Shown: positions 1 to 8,387, counted from the stretch's first letter. The stretch: 36,463 bases of DNA from Erysipelotrichaceae bacterium (GCA_015059185.1 SVAY01000015.1:1-36463); one strand, 5' to 3'. The notes: generated by a model not told the origin, from the sequence alone. Numbers and translations are program-made.

Positions 1-26
1 AAATAAATTTATTCAATATCTATGAC

Positions 27-73
27 TGACATTTGACCTGTCCAATGGAGTACTGACATTTACCCTGTCCAAT
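27..73. repeat. Pair of 20-bp direct repeats
   Basis: TGACATTTGACCTGTCCAAT (27-46) recurs as TGACATTTACCCTGTCCAAT (54-73): 18 of 20 bases match at a 27-bp period. Short repeats of this type are found in the multiple-repeat termini of some insertion sequences, IS21-type ends among them, so this may be the end of an element whose body lies left of the window. No transposase is visible inside the window, so that reading is inference only. Confidence 0.5.
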
Positions 74-147
74 CACATCGTCGCAGTAATACGTGGACTT
101 TTTTATTGACTACACAAACTAAATTTGTTTAAATGTAGTGGTCACGT

Positions 148-195
148 GAACCTATGGTTCGACAATTGCCCTAGAAATAGGGTTTTTATTTTTTT
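148..195 (+). terminator. Rho-independent terminator (plus strand) with a preceding hairpin
   Basis: CCCTA-GAAA-TAGGG (169-182) is followed by TTTTTATTTTTTT (183-195), a good plus-strand terminator. Just before it, GAACC-TAT-GGTTC (148-160) is another perfect hairpin. The transcript it would end must come from the left of the window. Read on the minus strand there is no T-run, so it does not serve the small gene at 186-584, whose stop codon falls in the T-tract. Confidence 0.6.
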
Positions 196-584
196 GGATA
201 TTTTTTCATCTTTTTTAGATAACGCCTATCTTTTGACTTAATATTCGGTGATTCTCTATATTTTCTTCTTGATATAACTTTTAATAATGTTCGATCTTCT
301 TTGCTGAATTTCATATTATTGTACTCTGACCCGAAATTTTTTCTTTTTGCCAATAAGGGCCTGTTGTTTACATATGAATGCTTTACATTACTGCTCGTTG
401 GTTTAGATAGAATTGTTCTGTGTGTTCCTGCGCTTGAATCCGTTGTAAACGCTAAGTATAGGTTTCTTTTATCGTTTTTCCAGTATACCATTCCTGGATG
501 TCCGGTTGGGCTGCCTTCATGTATATGACGGAACTTTCCTTTAATTATGATCTTGGTTTGTTTTGGTTTTTTATCGTTTTTCAT
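186..584 (-). CDS. Small basic protein of unknown function
   Basis: I do not recognise this 132-aa protein. It is strongly basic (Lys/Arg runs at both ends), lacks signal peptide and membrane segments, and has a more ordered middle (about residues 20-95: HIHEGSPTGHPGMVYW, then NLYLAFTTDSS and RPLLAKRKNFGSE). The GHPGMVY...YLAFTT segment is loosely reminiscent of small SH3-barrel nuclease-like proteins such as PemK/MazF, but I would not assign it. An ideal ribosome site (AGGAGGG, seven bases before ATG) fixes the start. Its promoter region closely resembles one near 32.8 kb and fits an ECF sigma promoter. It lies alone beside possible mobile-element end repeats, so it may be accessory DNA. Confidence 0.75.
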   Translation of the reverse strand: MKNDKKPKQTKIIIKGKFRHIHEGSPTGHPGMVYWKNDKRNLYLAFTTDSSAGTHRTILSKPTSSNVKHSYVNNRPLLAKRKNFGSEYNNMKFSKEDRTLLKVISRRKYRESPNIKSKDRRYLKKMKKYPKK

Positions 585-590
585 AAAAAC

Positions 591-640
591 CCTCCTATAT
601 ATACTTAATAAGACGGATCAAATATCGAAAAAGTTGAAAA
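591..640 (-). promoter_or_regulatory. ECF-sigma-like promoter and ribosome site (copy A)
   Basis: Read on the minus strand: TTTTCAAC (640-633), a 17-base spacer, then CGTCTTATTAA, and the AGGAGGG ribosome site of the 132-aa gene. An AAC-type -35, 16-17 bp spacing and a CGTC -10 are the pattern of extracytoplasmic-function sigma promoters. Copy B near 32819-32866 keeps both boxes and the spacing, while the spacer sequence differs, which is what selection on a promoter predicts. Confidence 0.5.
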
Positions 641-664
641 TATTTTTACTTTTTATCTTATAAT
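634..664 (+). promoter_or_regulatory. Promoter, probably giving a leaderless mRNA
   Basis: TTGAAA (634-639) and TATAAT (659-664), spacer 19 bp. The ATG at 671 is six bases after the -10 box, so transcription would begin at about the start codon; there is no ribosome binding site. The -35 box overlaps the minus-strand ECF-like promoter, so the two divergent genes share control DNA. Confidence 0.5.
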
Positions 665-670
665 CAACAT

Positions 671-1333
671 ATGAAGTATTTTGTGTTTAGTATTGATGAT
701 GGAACAGTTTACGATAAAACAACCATCGAACTATTTAATAAGTACGGGATTAAGGGAACCTTTAATCTTAATAGTGGTCTTCAAGACTTTGTATGGTATT
801 TAGGCGATATTCCGATTAGAAGATTAACTTTATATGACAATAAGCATTTATATGATGGTCACGAGATTGCTTCTCACACTTTAACCCATCCATACTTAGA
901 TCAATGTCCGAGAGAAGATATACTTAGAGAAGTAAATGATGATATCGCTAATCTAGAAGCAATATTTAATAGAGAAATAAAAGGATTTGCCACTCCATTT
1001 CATACTGCTGGAGATAGGGAAGTAGATATTATTAGATATGGCACAAAAGTGACTAATATTAGGCTTAGTGATTTAGATGAGTCTTTTAAAAGACCGGTTA
1101 ATCAATATCATATCAAATGTACCTCCTTCAGAGTGCAACGCGCTTTAGAATTAATTGATAAGTTTATTAACGATGACGAAGCAGAGTTATTTGTCTTTGT
1201 TGGACATAGCTATGATTTCTATGTTGATAACACATTCGATAAATTAGAAGAATTATTAAAAATAATTAACGAACATAAAGATACCATTAAAGTATTAACC
1301 ATGTCTGAAATGGTCGATACTTTATTTAAATAA
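671..1333 (+). CDS. Polysaccharide deacetylase-like (NodB/CE4) protein
   Basis: A 220-aa protein with the CE4 metal-dependent deacetylase fold signature: motif 1 SIDDGT (catalytic and metal Asp at 9-10), motif 2 SHTLTH (metal His at 69 and 73), and a later FVGHSYDF with a candidate catalytic His at 179. Family members remove N-acetyl groups from cell wall or capsule sugars. The usual Arg of motif 3 (R-x-P-Y/F) is replaced: the sequence reads GFATPF at 105-110, so activity or substrate may differ. There is no signal peptide, so it would act in the cytoplasm unless exported otherwise. The start lacks a ribosome site and is probably leaderless. The following gene is a GtrA membrane protein, consistent with envelope polysaccharide work. 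Confidence 0.8.
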   Translation: MKYFVFSIDDGTVYDKTTIELFNKYGIKGTFNLNSGLQDFVWYLGDIPIRRLTLYDNKHLYDGHEIASHTLTHPYLDQCPREDILREVNDDIANLEAIFNREIKGFATPFHTAGDREVDIIRYGTKVTNIRLSDLDESFKRPVNQYHIKCTSFRVQRALELIDKFINDDEAELFVFVGHSYDFYVDNTFDKLEELLKIINEHKDTIKVLTMSEMVDTLFK

Positions 1334-1339
1334 AAACAA

Positions 1340-1353
1340 TAACTATATAGTTA
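1340..1353. promoter_or_regulatory. 14-bp perfect palindrome before the gtrA-like gene
   Basis: TAACTATATAGTTA is a perfect palindrome in the 45-bp gap between the deacetylase-like gene and the GtrA gene. It could be an operator for a dimeric regulator of the downstream genes. In AT-rich DNA such palindromes also arise by chance, so confidence is low. Confidence 0.3.
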
Positions 1354-1378
1354 ATTCTAGAAGTGATATAGTTTTCAT

Positions 1379-1972
1379 ATGGAAGAAAATAGTAAGAACA
1401 AGATTATTAAATTTTTAGATAATCTTGATGATAAATTTGAAAAGAAGGGAAAGTTATTTAAAAACCTTTGGCAATTATTTAAATTTGGCTTTGTCAGTTT
1501 TATCATCACTGTTATTCAACTTGGCTTATTATATTTGATGTATTATTTGATGAAGGGTTGGACAGAGCCTCTTCCTGGTTTCTTAGCGGTCATCTTTTCT
1601 CCCGAGACTGTTGGAGAAGATCACGCAAACTGGGGATATATGCTTCCGTTCTTCTTGTCTAACTTTATAGCGAATACAGTGGGCTATTTCTTAAACAAGA
1701 GTCGTACATTTAAAAGTGACGCCCCTATTTGGCATTACTTAGTTTATATTGTCGTTTTAATTATCCTCATCATGTTCTCTACCTGGTTACAAGGTGTACT
1801 CATGAATGTATTTATTGTGTGGGGAGTAGAGGTTATTGGTCCATTTATTGCAATGAACCTTGCAGGGTTCGTCCAGTTCCTTGTGTTATATCCATTACAA
1901 AAGTTTGTTTTGCTTAGAGAAAGAAAAGTGGAACAAGTAGAAAGTGTTAATGATGATCAAGAAAGTAAGTGA
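1379..1972 (+). CDS. GtrA family membrane protein
   Basis: A 197-aa protein with four predicted membrane helices (about residues 33-55, 87-105, 119-140, 148-173) and the GtrA hallmark at the second helix end, GYFLNKSRTF. GtrA-type proteins help move lipid-linked sugars across the membrane for surface glycan modification (family knowledge). A charged N-terminal 30 residues precede the first helix. An insertion between helices 1 and 2 (about residues 60-85) makes it longer than the usual 120-150 aa. No clear ribosome site is present. Its 3' end overlaps the start of the ABC exporter gene, suggesting translational coupling. Confidence 0.85.
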   Translation: MEENSKNKIIKFLDNLDDKFEKKGKLFKNLWQLFKFGFVSFIITVIQLGLLYLMYYLMKGWTEPLPGFLAVIFSPETVGEDHANWGYMLPFFLSNFIANTVGYFLNKSRTFKSDAPIWHYLVYIVVLIILIMFSTWLQGVLMNVFIVWGVEVIGPFIAMNLAGFVQFLVLYPLQKFVLLRERKVEQVESVNDDQESK

Positions 1973-3746
1973 AGCTTATAAAAAGAATTTAGCGCTTATT
2001 ATCTTTGGTCCATTACTTAAGATAATTGAAGCTGTTTTTGATTTGTTCATCCCGCTTTTTATGAAAGCTATTATTGATTTAAGTCAATATGATGAGCCAA
2101 GTCAAATACCTAACGCGATATCTCAATCATTAGCAAGATTTATTAGGGTCTTTTCTCCTGGTGACGCTCCAATAAGTGATGCGATTACTGGAGGAATTAT
2201 CATTTTAGTGATGGGTGTTGTGGGATTTGTTATTACCATGGTCGCTCAATATCTCGCTGCTGTGACATCTACTAACGTCGGTAATGAAGTGAGAAACTCT
2301 TTATATAACAAGATTCTCCATATGTCGAAAAAAGATAGAGATGAAATCACTAACGCGAAATTATTAACTGTTATTAATAGTGACACCTATCAACTTGAAA
2401 AAGGCGTCCTCTTATTTGTGAGATTAATTATTAGAGCGCCGTTTATTTTGCTCGGTGCTTTGATATTATCGTTTGTTTTAGATTGGCGGGTTGGTATTGC
2501 CTTTACTGTTATTGTTCCTTTAATCGTCTTAGTGAATATCCTAGTTCTTAGAAAGTCATCTATTGGTTATGTTGAGATACAAAAAGATTTAGATGAATTA
2601 TCTTCTTCTACTTCTGAAGTGGTGGAGGGCTCACGCGTTGTAAGAGCGTCTAATAACCAAGAAGCCTCATTTAATAAATATTCTAATAAAACATCTTCAT
2701 ACGAAGCTAAGAGCATTAAAGTTAATAAAATTAATGCTTTGATTAATCCATTAACGTTCGCGTTAACTTCGATTGTTTTAATAGTGATTATCTATTTATT
2801 AAAAGGCGATCTATTCTCCTCTAGTAATGTATTAATTGCTTCAACTATCATTGCTGAGATGAGTTATTTAGCCCAGATATTCTTTACGACCGTACAAATC
2901 ACTCAAGCAATTATCGAGGTGGTGAAGGCGGGCGTATCATCTCATAGAATTGATGACGTTTTAGCAAAAGAAGAATCAATAATAAGTGGAGATAAAACTA
3001 ACGAAGATGGCAACTATCCTCTAATCAAATTCAACCACGTCAATTATTCATTTAATAAGGACGATAATTATTTCCTTACCGACTTAGATTTTGAAGTAAG
3101 GAAAGGCGAAACGCTTGGCATTATCGGTGGTACCGGTAGTGGTAAATCAACCCTAATCAATTTAATGGAAAGATTTATTGATGTAACTAGTGGTGAGATC
3201 TTATATCAAAACACTCCAATAAAAGAATACGACTTAAAATCTTTAAGAAATGATATTGGTTTAGTAAATCAAAAAGCTTCATTATTTAAAGGTTCTATAT
3301 ATGACAATATGAAGATGAGTAATCCTATTGCTAGCGAAGAAGAAATTATCGATGCACTTAAGAAGGCTGAAGCATATGAATTTGTTTCTAAATATGAAGA
3401 TGGAATTAAACATGAAATAAATGAAGGAGCCACTAATCTTTCCGGTGGACAAAAGCAAAGATTATCAATTGCAAGAGCCTTAGTAAAGCATCCAAAAATT
3501 TTAATTCTTGACGATTCAACTTCTGCGTTAGATTTATTAACAGATAAGAGGATTAGAAGCCAATTAAATGAGATGAAAGATACAACTAAAATTATTGTCT
3601 CTCAACGCGTTGCAACCATTCAAAATGCTGATTATATATTGGTGTTAGAAGGCGGCAAAATTGTAGAAAGAGGAAAGCATCAAGAATTAATGAAAAACTC
3701 CTCAATTTACAAAGAAATTTACGAAACCCAAGTAAAAAAGGATTAA
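1944..3746 (+). CDS. ABC exporter half-transporter, degenerate-site subunit
   Basis: A 600-aa type IV ABC exporter: six membrane helices in the first 320 residues, then an ATPase domain with Walker A GGTGSGKST (about 395-403), signature LSGGQKQR (about 498) and Walker B ILILDDST (about 518). Asp replaces the catalytic Glu, and the switch His is Gln (IVSQR), as in the degenerate partner of heterodimeric exporters such as TM287/288 or BmrCD. With the next gene it should form a heterodimeric drug, lipid or peptide exporter. An extra loop (about residues 48-78) sits between the first helices. The start is uncertain: GTG at 1944, or ATG at 1950 or 1953, all inside the end of the GtrA gene. Confidence 0.93.
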   Translation: MLMMIKKVSEAYKKNLALIIFGPLLKIIEAVFDLFIPLFMKAIIDLSQYDEPSQIPNAISQSLARFIRVFSPGDAPISDAITGGIIILVMGVVGFVITMVAQYLAAVTSTNVGNEVRNSLYNKILHMSKKDRDEITNAKLLTVINSDTYQLEKGVLLFVRLIIRAPFILLGALILSFVLDWRVGIAFTVIVPLIVLVNILVLRKSSIGYVEIQKDLDELSSSTSEVVEGSRVVRASNNQEASFNKYSNKTSSYEAKSIKVNKINALINPLTFALTSIVLIVIIYLLKGDLFSSSNVLIASTIIAEMSYLAQIFFTTVQITQAIIEVVKAGVSSHRIDDVLAKEESIISGDKTNEDGNYPLIKFNHVNYSFNKDDNYFLTDLDFEVRKGETLGIIGGTGSGKSTLINLMERFIDVTSGEILYQNTPIKEYDLKSLRNDIGLVNQKASLFKGSIYDNMKMSNPIASEEEIIDALKKAEAYEFVSKYEDGIKHEINEGATNLSGGQKQRLSIARALVKHPKILILDDSTSALDLLTDKRIRSQLNEMKDTTKIIVSQRVATIQNADYILVLEGGKIVERGKHQELMKNSSIYKEIYETQVKKD

Positions 3747-3748
3747 TT

Positions 3749-5476
3749 ATGAATACGAAAGAAAGATTGTTTCATTATTTAAAACCTTTAAAAAGAGAAC
3801 TCCTCTTCGCTTTAGTGTTAGCGCTTTTATTTGTGGTCAGTAATCTTGCTCAACCTTTCTTATTAGGTAGAGCACTAGATGCTTCAAACAACAATAATTT
3901 ATCCGAATTCTATATATACTTAATTGTCTCTTTTGTATTAGCCCTTTTAGGCACCTTCTTTAGCTATATATTTGAAGTGATAGTGAGTAACGCCTCTCAA
4001 AAAGCTATTAAGAATTTAAGAGATGATATTTATAACCACATTAACTCTATTTCAATTAAAGACTTTGATGCGAAAAAACGTGGTGATATCGTCCAACTTG
4101 AAATCCGCGATATGGAGTATTTTGCCGGTGGCGTATATGCGGTATTTAAGACTTTGATGCAAGGTATATTTACCATTATTATTACCATCATTATGATGTG
4201 TTTAGTGAACTGGATACTTGCTTTAGGTGTTATCCTCTTATCTCCATTAAGTGTCATCATGAGTTATATCATTTCTCATTTCTCAGGCAAGTATTTTAAA
4301 AAGCAATCATCACTACAAGCTGATGTTTCTTCTATCTCTCTTGAAACGCTTAACAATATCGACATTATTCAATCTTTGAATCATGAAGATAAATCATTAG
4401 AAGAATTTAAAAAGAAGAATGAAGTATTAAGGAAAGAAGGAAGGGTGGCACAGTTCAGTGCATCTTGGGTCAATCCTTCTACTAGATTAGTGAATAACAC
4501 TATATATGTATTAATAGGAATTATAGGTATCATCATGCTTTTCTATGATGAGAAGTTAGCCCTTGTCTATGCGGTGATGAGCTTAGGTAGATTATCAAGC
4601 TTCTTAAGTTATACCACTCAATATAGCAAACCATTTAATGAGATAAGTGGGGTGGCCAGTGAATATGAAAGTGCAAAGGCTTCATTTAATAGAGTGAATA
4701 ACTTTTTAAATTTAAAAGAAGATATTGATGAAGGTAATAAGGAAATAAGTGAGATAGATAATATTGAATTTAAAGATGTGAATTTCTCTTATGATATGAA
4801 CAAGAAATTAATTGAGCATCTTAATCTTAAAATTAATAAAGGTGATAAGGTGGCAATCGTTGGTCCTACAGGTGCAGGTAAAACTACATTAATCAACCTT
4901 ATTATGAGGTTCTATGATCCTCAAAGTGGCGAGGTGCTTGTAAATAACATTCCATATAAAGATGTGAAGAAACATTCGTTAAGAAATCATATTGGTATGG
5001 TCCTACAAGATACTTGGATCTTTAAAGGTACGATATTGGATAATATTAGATATCTTAAGCCAGAAGCTTCTAAGGAAGAAGTGATAGAAGCGAGTAAGAA
5101 AGCGCATGCAGATTTATTTATCAACGCAATGCCTAATGGCTATGAAACAGTGATTAACGCTAAAGAAGGGTTAAGTGAAGGTGAAAAGCAGATGATTGCG
5201 ATTGCTAGAGTCATGCTCCTTAATCCAGAAGTAGTGATATTAGATGAAGCAACTAGCAATATCGATACACGTAGTGAAAAGCTTATTGGAGAAGCCTTTG
5301 ACTTGGTACTTAAAAATAAAACATCTATTGTGATTGCCCATAGATTATCTACAATTATAAACGCTGATACAATTATCGTTATGAAAGATGGTTCTATTAT
5401 AGAAACCGGTAATCATCAAAAGTTAATGAAGAAGGAAGGATTTTATTATTCCTTATATTCTTCTCAATATAAATAG
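3749..5476 (+). CDS. ABC exporter half-transporter, catalytic subunit
   Basis: The 575-aa partner of the preceding gene, two bases after its stop and preceded by AAGGA. Six membrane helices are followed by an ATPase domain with Walker A GPTGAGKTT (about 371-379), signature LSEGEKQM (about 475), complete Walker B VVILDEAT with catalytic Glu (about 499) and switch histidine in IAHR (about 530). The consensus site would be built from this Walker A/B and the partner's LSGGQ signature, while the LSEGE signature pairs with the degenerate half. The substrate cannot be told from sequence. Confidence 0.93.
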   Translation: MNTKERLFHYLKPLKRELLFALVLALLFVVSNLAQPFLLGRALDASNNNNLSEFYIYLIVSFVLALLGTFFSYIFEVIVSNASQKAIKNLRDDIYNHINSISIKDFDAKKRGDIVQLEIRDMEYFAGGVYAVFKTLMQGIFTIIITIIMMCLVNWILALGVILLSPLSVIMSYIISHFSGKYFKKQSSLQADVSSISLETLNNIDIIQSLNHEDKSLEEFKKKNEVLRKEGRVAQFSASWVNPSTRLVNNTIYVLIGIIGIIMLFYDEKLALVYAVMSLGRLSSFLSYTTQYSKPFNEISGVASEYESAKASFNRVNNFLNLKEDIDEGNKEISEIDNIEFKDVNFSYDMNKKLIEHLNLKINKGDKVAIVGPTGAGKTTLINLIMRFYDPQSGEVLVNNIPYKDVKKHSLRNHIGMVLQDTWIFKGTILDNIRYLKPEASKEEVIEASKKAHADLFINAMPNGYETVINAKEGLSEGEKQMIAIARVMLLNPEVVILDEATSNIDTRSEKLIGEAFDLVLKNKTSIVIAHRLSTIINADTIIVMKDGSIIETGNHQKLMKKEGFYYSLYSSQYK

Positions 5477-5487
5477 GAGGAAAATCC

Positions 5488-6387
5488 ATGAGTGAATATG
5501 TAATTGAAACAACTAACCTCACCAAAAACTTCGGTTCAAAACTCGCTCTTGATCATGTTGATTTACATGTACAAAAGGGCGATATCTATGGCTTTATTGG
5601 TCGTAATGGTGCGGGTAAAACAACCGCGATGAAACTAATCTTGGGACTTATTTATCCTAAAGAAGGTGAAATCAAATTATTTGGTTCAGAAAAGAACCTA
5701 GATGTATCTAGGAAGAAGATTGGTTCTTTAGTGGAAACACCAGCTTTATATCGTAACGTCAGTGCATATGAAAACTTAAAACGTTATTCCATTTTATTCG
5801 GTGGTACAGATGAAGAGATTAAAGAGATATTAGAACTTGTTGGTCTAGCGGATACTGGTAAAAAGAAAGCTGGTAGCTTCTCTTTAGGTATGAAACAAAG
5901 ACTTGGCATCGGGATTGCTTTACTTGGTAATCCAGAGATTATGATTTTAGATGAACCAATTAACGGACTTGATCCTGCTGGTATTAAAGAGATTAGAGAC
6001 ACCATTATTAGACTTAATAAAGAAAAAGGTGTGACTTTCTTAATCTCCTCTCATCTTTTGGATGAACTTGCTAAAATCACCACTCGATACGGCATTATCG
6101 CAGAAGGTAGATTAGTAGAAGAATTAAGCGCAGAAGAGCTTATGGCGAAATGTGAAGATAAACTTAAGATTAGAGTGAGTGATGTTAAAAAAGCTGAAGC
6201 CCTATTAAAGAAGAACAACTATCTTGACCGCTATGCAGTTAACGATGATTTAATCACTCTTTATGATCACTTTGATAAAGCGAGTGAAATCAATAAGCTT
6301 TTAGTAGAAAACAAAATTGAAGTAAGCGAATTATCTCCATCTAATACAGGATTTGAAGATTACTTCATAGAAAGGTTAGGTAGATAA
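5488..6387 (+). CDS. ABC transporter ATP-binding protein, BcrA type
   Basis: A 299-aa ATPase with Walker A GRNGAGKTT (about 38-46), signature SLGMKQR (about 131), Walker B IMILDEP (about 151), D-loop NGLDP and switch His in SSHLLDE. The length and C-terminal extension (about 215-299) match the bacitracin-resistance/lantibiotic-immunity subgroup, which exports or expels peptide antibiotics together with an ABC-2 permease. A strong AGGAGG site precedes ATG. The permease gene begins two bases after its stop. Specific substrate unknown. Confidence 0.9.
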   Translation: MSEYVIETTNLTKNFGSKLALDHVDLHVQKGDIYGFIGRNGAGKTTAMKLILGLIYPKEGEIKLFGSEKNLDVSRKKIGSLVETPALYRNVSAYENLKRYSILFGGTDEEIKEILELVGLADTGKKKAGSFSLGMKQRLGIGIALLGNPEIMILDEPINGLDPAGIKEIRDTIIRLNKEKGVTFLISSHLLDELAKITTRYGIIAEGRLVEELSAEELMAKCEDKLKIRVSDVKKAEALLKKNNYLDRYAVNDDLITLYDHFDKASEINKLLVENKIEVSELSPSNTGFEDYFIERLGR

Positions 6388-6388
6388 T

Positions 6389-7186
6389 ATGGCTAACTTA
6401 TTAAGGTTTGAATTTCGTAAATTATTATGTGGCAAGATCGTTTATATTATTGCTGCGATTGCAGTTGCGTTCGTTATCCTTAACGGCTTAGTGTTTGTCT
6501 TGCTTGACCATGTGATTAATGAAATTGATCCAGAGGCTTCAGGTATCATCAGTTCTTATTCTGCTTATTCATTTACTAAAGCAGCCCTCACTAATAACTT
6601 CACGATTATTATAGGTGTATTTATTGCGATTTATGCTTGTGAAGACTTTGGTCATGGCACTAGCAAGAACGTCATTGGTAAAGGCTATTCAAGATTAAAA
6701 GTATATTTCTCTAAATATATTGTTTCTTTAATTGCTGTAATAGTGATGGCGATATTATGTTTCTTAACTGCTTTGGGCTTTGGACTCATCTTGTTTAATA
6801 ATGACTTTGGTAGTGTGACCGATAACATTCCAGTAATTGTTATAGGTCAAATCTTATGCCTCATTGTTTTCCATTCAATGTTATTCACTTTGGCTTATAT
6901 GATTGGTAAAAGTGGTGCTGCTATTGCTATTAACATTGTCGCTCCATTAGGTATCACTTTAGTTTTAACAATCTTAGATTTAATTATTAACCGTGAAGGG
7001 TTCTCACTCAGTAACTATTGGATTGATGGAATCTTCTCTAGCTTTACTGGTGCTTCTAGTAGTCTCAATTTACCGACTTCTACGACTGATGAATCTTTAT
7101 TTGTTTCTAACTTTATATTAATCTTTGTTTACCTTGCCGCTAGTGAAGCGCTTGGTATCTTCTTTGCTCAGCGTAAACAATATTAA
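6389..7186 (+). CDS. ABC-2 type permease, partner of the BcrA-like ATPase
   Basis: A 265-aa membrane protein with about six helices: N-terminal anchor (20-40), then about 70-85, 105-132, 148-170, 178-200 and 242-260. The FEFRKLL start followed by a long hydrophobic helix, then the segment ACEDFGHGTSKNVIGKGYSR, is typical of antibiotic-transport permeases of this class (the family motif reads E..GT...ll..p.sR). It completes a two-gene efflux or immunity transporter with the previous gene and is followed two bases later by a 38-aa peptide gene. Confidence 0.85.
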   Translation: MANLLRFEFRKLLCGKIVYIIAAIAVAFVILNGLVFVLLDHVINEIDPEASGIISSYSAYSFTKAALTNNFTIIIGVFIAIYACEDFGHGTSKNVIGKGYSRLKVYFSKYIVSLIAVIVMAILCFLTALGFGLILFNNDFGSVTDNIPVIVIGQILCLIVFHSMLFTLAYMIGKSGAAIAINIVAPLGITLVLTILDLIINREGFSLSNYWIDGIFSSFTGASSSLNLPTSTTDESLFVSNFILIFVYLAASEALGIFFAQRKQY

Positions 7187-7188
7187 GT

Positions 7189-7305
7189 ATGAGTAATAGT
7201 AGTGACAAAAGAAAACGAAATAAAAGGATAATGGCCATCATCACCATTATCCTTGTTTTAGCGTTATTAGCAGGCTCTTTTGCTGCTGTAATTTTAAATA
7301 AATAA
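7189..7305 (+). CDS. 38-aa single-pass membrane peptide
   Basis: An open frame of 38 codons starts two bases after the permease stop and ends at TAA 7303-7305. The peptide has a basic head (KRKRNKR, about residues 7-13) and one hydrophobic helix (about residues 15-35), giving an N-in topology. Its position suggests a small accessory subunit of the ABC-2 transporter, but this is inference. It has no clear ribosome site and may be translated by coupling. Confidence 0.5.
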   Translation: MSNSSDKRKRNKRIMAIITIILVLALLAGSFAAVILNK

Positions 7306-7322
7306 TCCTCAAAAATATGATT

Positions 7323-8387
7323 TTATTTAAGTTTTAAGTGCTTTTTTGGATCGTTTTTATATTTATTATAGATACGAGTGTAATATTCTCTCCAAAGGTT
7401 TTTGACGTGTTCTTTTGAATAGTAATCACTGATAAGTTTAGAACCTTCTTGATAGTGGGCATAATACTTTTTATCACTTGCAAGTTTCTTTACTTGTTCA
7501 TCAAACTCATCAACGTTTTTACCAACCGCATAAGCATCTTTATCTTTGAATAAGATTTCTTCATATAAATCTAAATCACGTAATAAAACTGGCTTACGAG
7601 AATTAACTGCTTCAAGGATGGACATTGGGAAGAGTTCGCTTAAAGAAGGCATAAAGAGCATGTCGCACATATTAAAGATTTTATTCATCTTGGTACGTGG
7701 AACGATACCGAGGAACTTCACGTTTTCTGGTGGGTTATCCATGATGGCTTTAAGTTCTTTATAGCCGTCTGTAATCACTCCAAATGAGAAGCCTCCAGCC
7801 CAGACAAACACTTTATCAGGATTACGCTTAGCAACTTCGACAAAGTCTAAGACACCTTTTCTTGTTTGTACTTGTCCGCATCCCATAACGACAAATTTAT
7901 CATGAGGAATATTATATTCATCTCTAACTTTCATTCTTTCTTCTTCACTGAATTCATAGAAGACATCGTGATCAACAAAGTTAGGGATATAAGTAATGTT
8001 TTCTTCTTTGATACCTAATTCTTTAAGTGGTGGAATAAAGCTTGGATTCACCACGACGATTTCATCCGCTTTTCTATAAGTGCCAATTACATATTTCTTA
8101 AACACTTTAAAAGTAAGGGGTGGCATCTTTAAGCTTCCATCTAATGTGGAAGGGATGAAATGTACATACGCGATATTAATATGACGATTAGTGAATCTCA
8201 TACGATACTTAGGGTTGACCGTATGCATATGATAGATGTGGAAGTTATTCTTTTTAGAGTTTTCTTCCACTTCAAAAATATCATCACATTCTTTGACCAA
8301 TTTAACTTGTTCGATGTAGGCGCTTCCGACACCTTGCCCGTCAACAGTGGTCGCTGCTGAGAGCATATTAATTCTAATTTTGTCCAT
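7323..8387 (-). CDS. Glycosyltransferase, GT4 family
   Basis: A 354-aa GT-B glycosyltransferase. The N-terminal acceptor half has an HxH element (IYHMHT, about 52-57) and the C-terminal nucleotide-sugar half has the retaining EX7E element in SELFPMSILEA (about 258-268). The N-terminal pattern (GQGVGSAYIEQ, later AYVHFIP and VVNPSFI) resembles GT4 enzymes of Firmicutes and Acholeplasma that build membrane glycolipids such as glucosyl-diacylglycerol; that assignment is inference. No signal peptide or helix; probably peripheral on the inner membrane face. It is transcribed alone, opposite to its neighbours, and has no evident ribosome site. Confidence 0.82.
   Translation of the reverse strand: MDKIRINMLSAATTVDGQGVGSAYIEQVKLVKECDDIFEVEENSKKNNFHIYHMHTVNPKYRMRFTNRHINIAYVHFIPSTLDGSLKMPPLTFKVFKKYVIGTYRKADEIVVVNPSFIPPLKELGIKEENITYIPNFVDHDVFYEFSEEERMKVRDEYNIPHDKFVVMGCGQVQTRKGVLDFVEVAKRNPDKVFVWAGGFSFGVITDGYKELKAIMDNPPENVKFLGIVPRTKMNKIFNMCDMLFMPSLSELFPMSILEAVNSRKPVLLRDLDLYEEILFKDKDAYAVGKNVDEFDEQVKKLASDKKYYAHYQEGSKLISDYYSKEHVKNLWREYYTRIYNKYKNDPKKHLKLK

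Noticed and set aside
301..528. 75-codon open frame on the plus strand opposite the 132-aa gene
   Set aside because: No ribosome site and an unnatural composition; the minus-strand gene has a perfect ribosome site and promoter.
3505..3530. Inactivating mutation in the first ABC exporter (Asp instead of catalytic Glu)
   Set aside because: This is the normal asymmetry of heterodimeric exporters; the partner gene has the complete site.
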